Of a DNA stretch of 5,358 nt, positions 4,625 to 5,358 are shown piece by piece. The position numbers were made by a program, and so were the translations under genes. Positions within the stretch are counted from its first letter, which is position 1. Each line of letters begins with the position of its first letter. The notes below the pieces were generated by a model. That model saw nothing but the letters and a program-made list of their open reading frames with translations. It ran no database searches and was not told the origin of the DNA. Source of the DNA: CAYLOC01 sp964385195 (GTDB lineage Bacteria > Actinomycetota > Actinomycetes > Propionibacteriales > Nocardioidaceae); assembly GCA_964385195.1 (NCBI GenBank), contig CAYLOC010000199.1, positions 1-5,358 on the forward strand. The letters are read 5' to 3'.

Positions 4625-5358
4625 ATGCGCACCACCGAACACCTCACCGCGTTGTTGAACGTCCGCACCTGGGACGCCTACGACGTCGACGCCGAGGGGC
4701 GGATCCTCGCCGGCTGCGACGACGCGGGCAGCATGGACCTGGTCGAGATCGCGCCGGACGGGAGACGGACGACGCTGACCGCCCTGCCGGGCCGCTGCAC
4801 CGGGCGATACGTCCCGGGCCGCCGCCAGGCCGTGGTCTCCCACGACAACGGGGGCGATGAGCGGATGCAGCTGTCCCTGCTCGACCTCGACGACGTCGAC
4901 GGCGTCAAGGACCGGCCCGCGACGTTGGCGGACCTGACGCCGTTGGTGCACGACCCGGCGTACATGCATGTGCTGCTCGATATCACCGCCACGTCGCTGG
5001 TGTACTCCACGAACCGGCGTAACGGCGTCGACTTCGATGTGGTGGTCCGCGACCTCGGCTCCGGGGAGGAGCGGGTGCTCTACGACAAGGGCGGGTACGT
5101 CGCCGGTGCAAGCGTGTCGCACGACCTGGGCTCGGCAGCGATCACCCAGATGAGCCGGCAACCCGCCTCGACGATCGTCTCCGTCGCGGGACCACGGGCC
5201 GTGGGTGAGGGGTGGGTCACGTCACCGGACGAGCACGCCCGCCACGGCGGCGGGTTCGCGATGTCGAGCGCCGTGGCGTGGACCGCCGAGGACGACGCGC
5301 TGGTGTTCGCCTCCAACCACGACCGGGAGTTCGCCGGAGTCGCACGGGTCAGCCTCGA
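4625..5358 (+). CDS. S9 family (prolyl-oligopeptidase-type) peptidase, N-terminal propeller part, cut by window edge
   Basis: About 244 codons of a longer protein that stays open to the right edge. The translated part looks like a beta-propeller of short repeated blades: DVDAEGRILAGCDDAGSMDL (20-39), VEIAPDGRRTTLTALPGR (40-57), RYVPGRRQAVVSHDNGGDER (60-79), then LSLLDLDD, PLVHDPAYMH, YSTNRRNGVDFDVVVRDL and SGEERVLYDKGG. IAPDG and similar turns are typical of the WD40-like/PD40 propellers that precede the alpha/beta-hydrolase domain in S9 serine peptidases, and NGGDERMQL and STNRRNGVDFDV are familiar in actinobacterial S9 proteins. The catalytic Ser-Asp-His domain would lie beyond the window, so peptidase activity cannot be checked here; an acylaminoacyl-peptidase or TolB-like protein is the alternative. 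No signal peptide is seen, so a cytoplasmic location is likely. The ATG at 4625 begins the natural N terminus. Confidence 0.83.
   Translation, partial: MRTTEHLTALLNVRTWDAYDVDAEGRILAGCDDAGSMDLVEIAPDGRRTTLTALPGRCTGRYVPGRRQAVVSHDNGGDERMQLSLLDLDDVDGVKDRPATLADLTPLVHDPAYMHVLLDITATSLVYSTNRRNGVDFDVVVRDLGSGEERVLYDKGGYVAGASVSHDLGSAAITQMSRQPASTIVSVAGPRAVGEGWVTSPDEHARHGGGFAMSSAVAWTAEDDALVFASNHDREFAGVARVSL

Noticed and set aside
4406..5161. Minus-strand frame of 251 codons opposite the S9 peptidase
   Set aside because: No domain-like pattern and no good ribosome site; it is the antisense shadow of the propeller coding sequence.

Overview
This window is high-GC DNA with GTG as well as ATG starts, purine-rich ribosome sites on some genes, and codons ending mostly in G or C. 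The protein families (four-cysteine bacterial GlyRS, bPH_2 pair, COG4315 lipoprotein, S9 propeller peptidase) fit a chromosomal segment of an actinomycete. A member of Propionibacteriales or a nearby order is a guess; the order cannot be fixed from sequence alone. I see no mobile element, CRISPR array, tRNA, rRNA, phage gene or sign of transfer.

Layout, left to right. (1) Positions 1-608, minus strand: the N-terminal ~200 codons of glycyl-tRNA synthetase, cut by the left edge. (2) 726-1049, minus: a 107-residue antibiotic-biosynthesis-monooxygenase-fold (ABM) protein, upstream of and parallel to the synthetase. (3) 1050-1171: a divergent intergenic region with overlapping candidate promoters. 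(4) 1172-1864, plus: a small membrane protein of the MscS-related 'conserved TM helix' family without the soluble MscS beta domain. (5) 1865-1921 plus the end of the next gene: a convergent junction with a perfect 17-bp inverted repeat, probably a shared terminator. (6) 1922-3972, minus: a two-gene operon of membrane-anchored bacterial PH-domain proteins (YdbS-like then YdbT-like), coupled by a GTGA overlap. (7) 4056-4511, plus: a secreted lipoprotein of the Yx(F/W/Y)xxD family. (8) 4510-4624: a degenerate 12-bp tandem repeat, a GC-rich hairpin and a possible leaderless promoter. (9) 4625-5358, plus: the N-terminal propeller part of an S9 (prolyl-oligopeptidase-type) peptidase, cut by the right edge.

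The genes do not form one obvious pathway. The only clear functional unit is the PH-domain pair. The middle of the window is rich in cell-envelope proteins (TM-helix protein, two PH membrane proteins, lipoprotein), flanked by housekeeping translation and peptidase genes. I found no convincing new biological system. The items worth a second look are small: the terminator built into the end of a coding region, short repeats around the lipoprotein gene, a candidate leaderless start, a beta-domain-less MscS relative, and a possible upstream mini-ORF.
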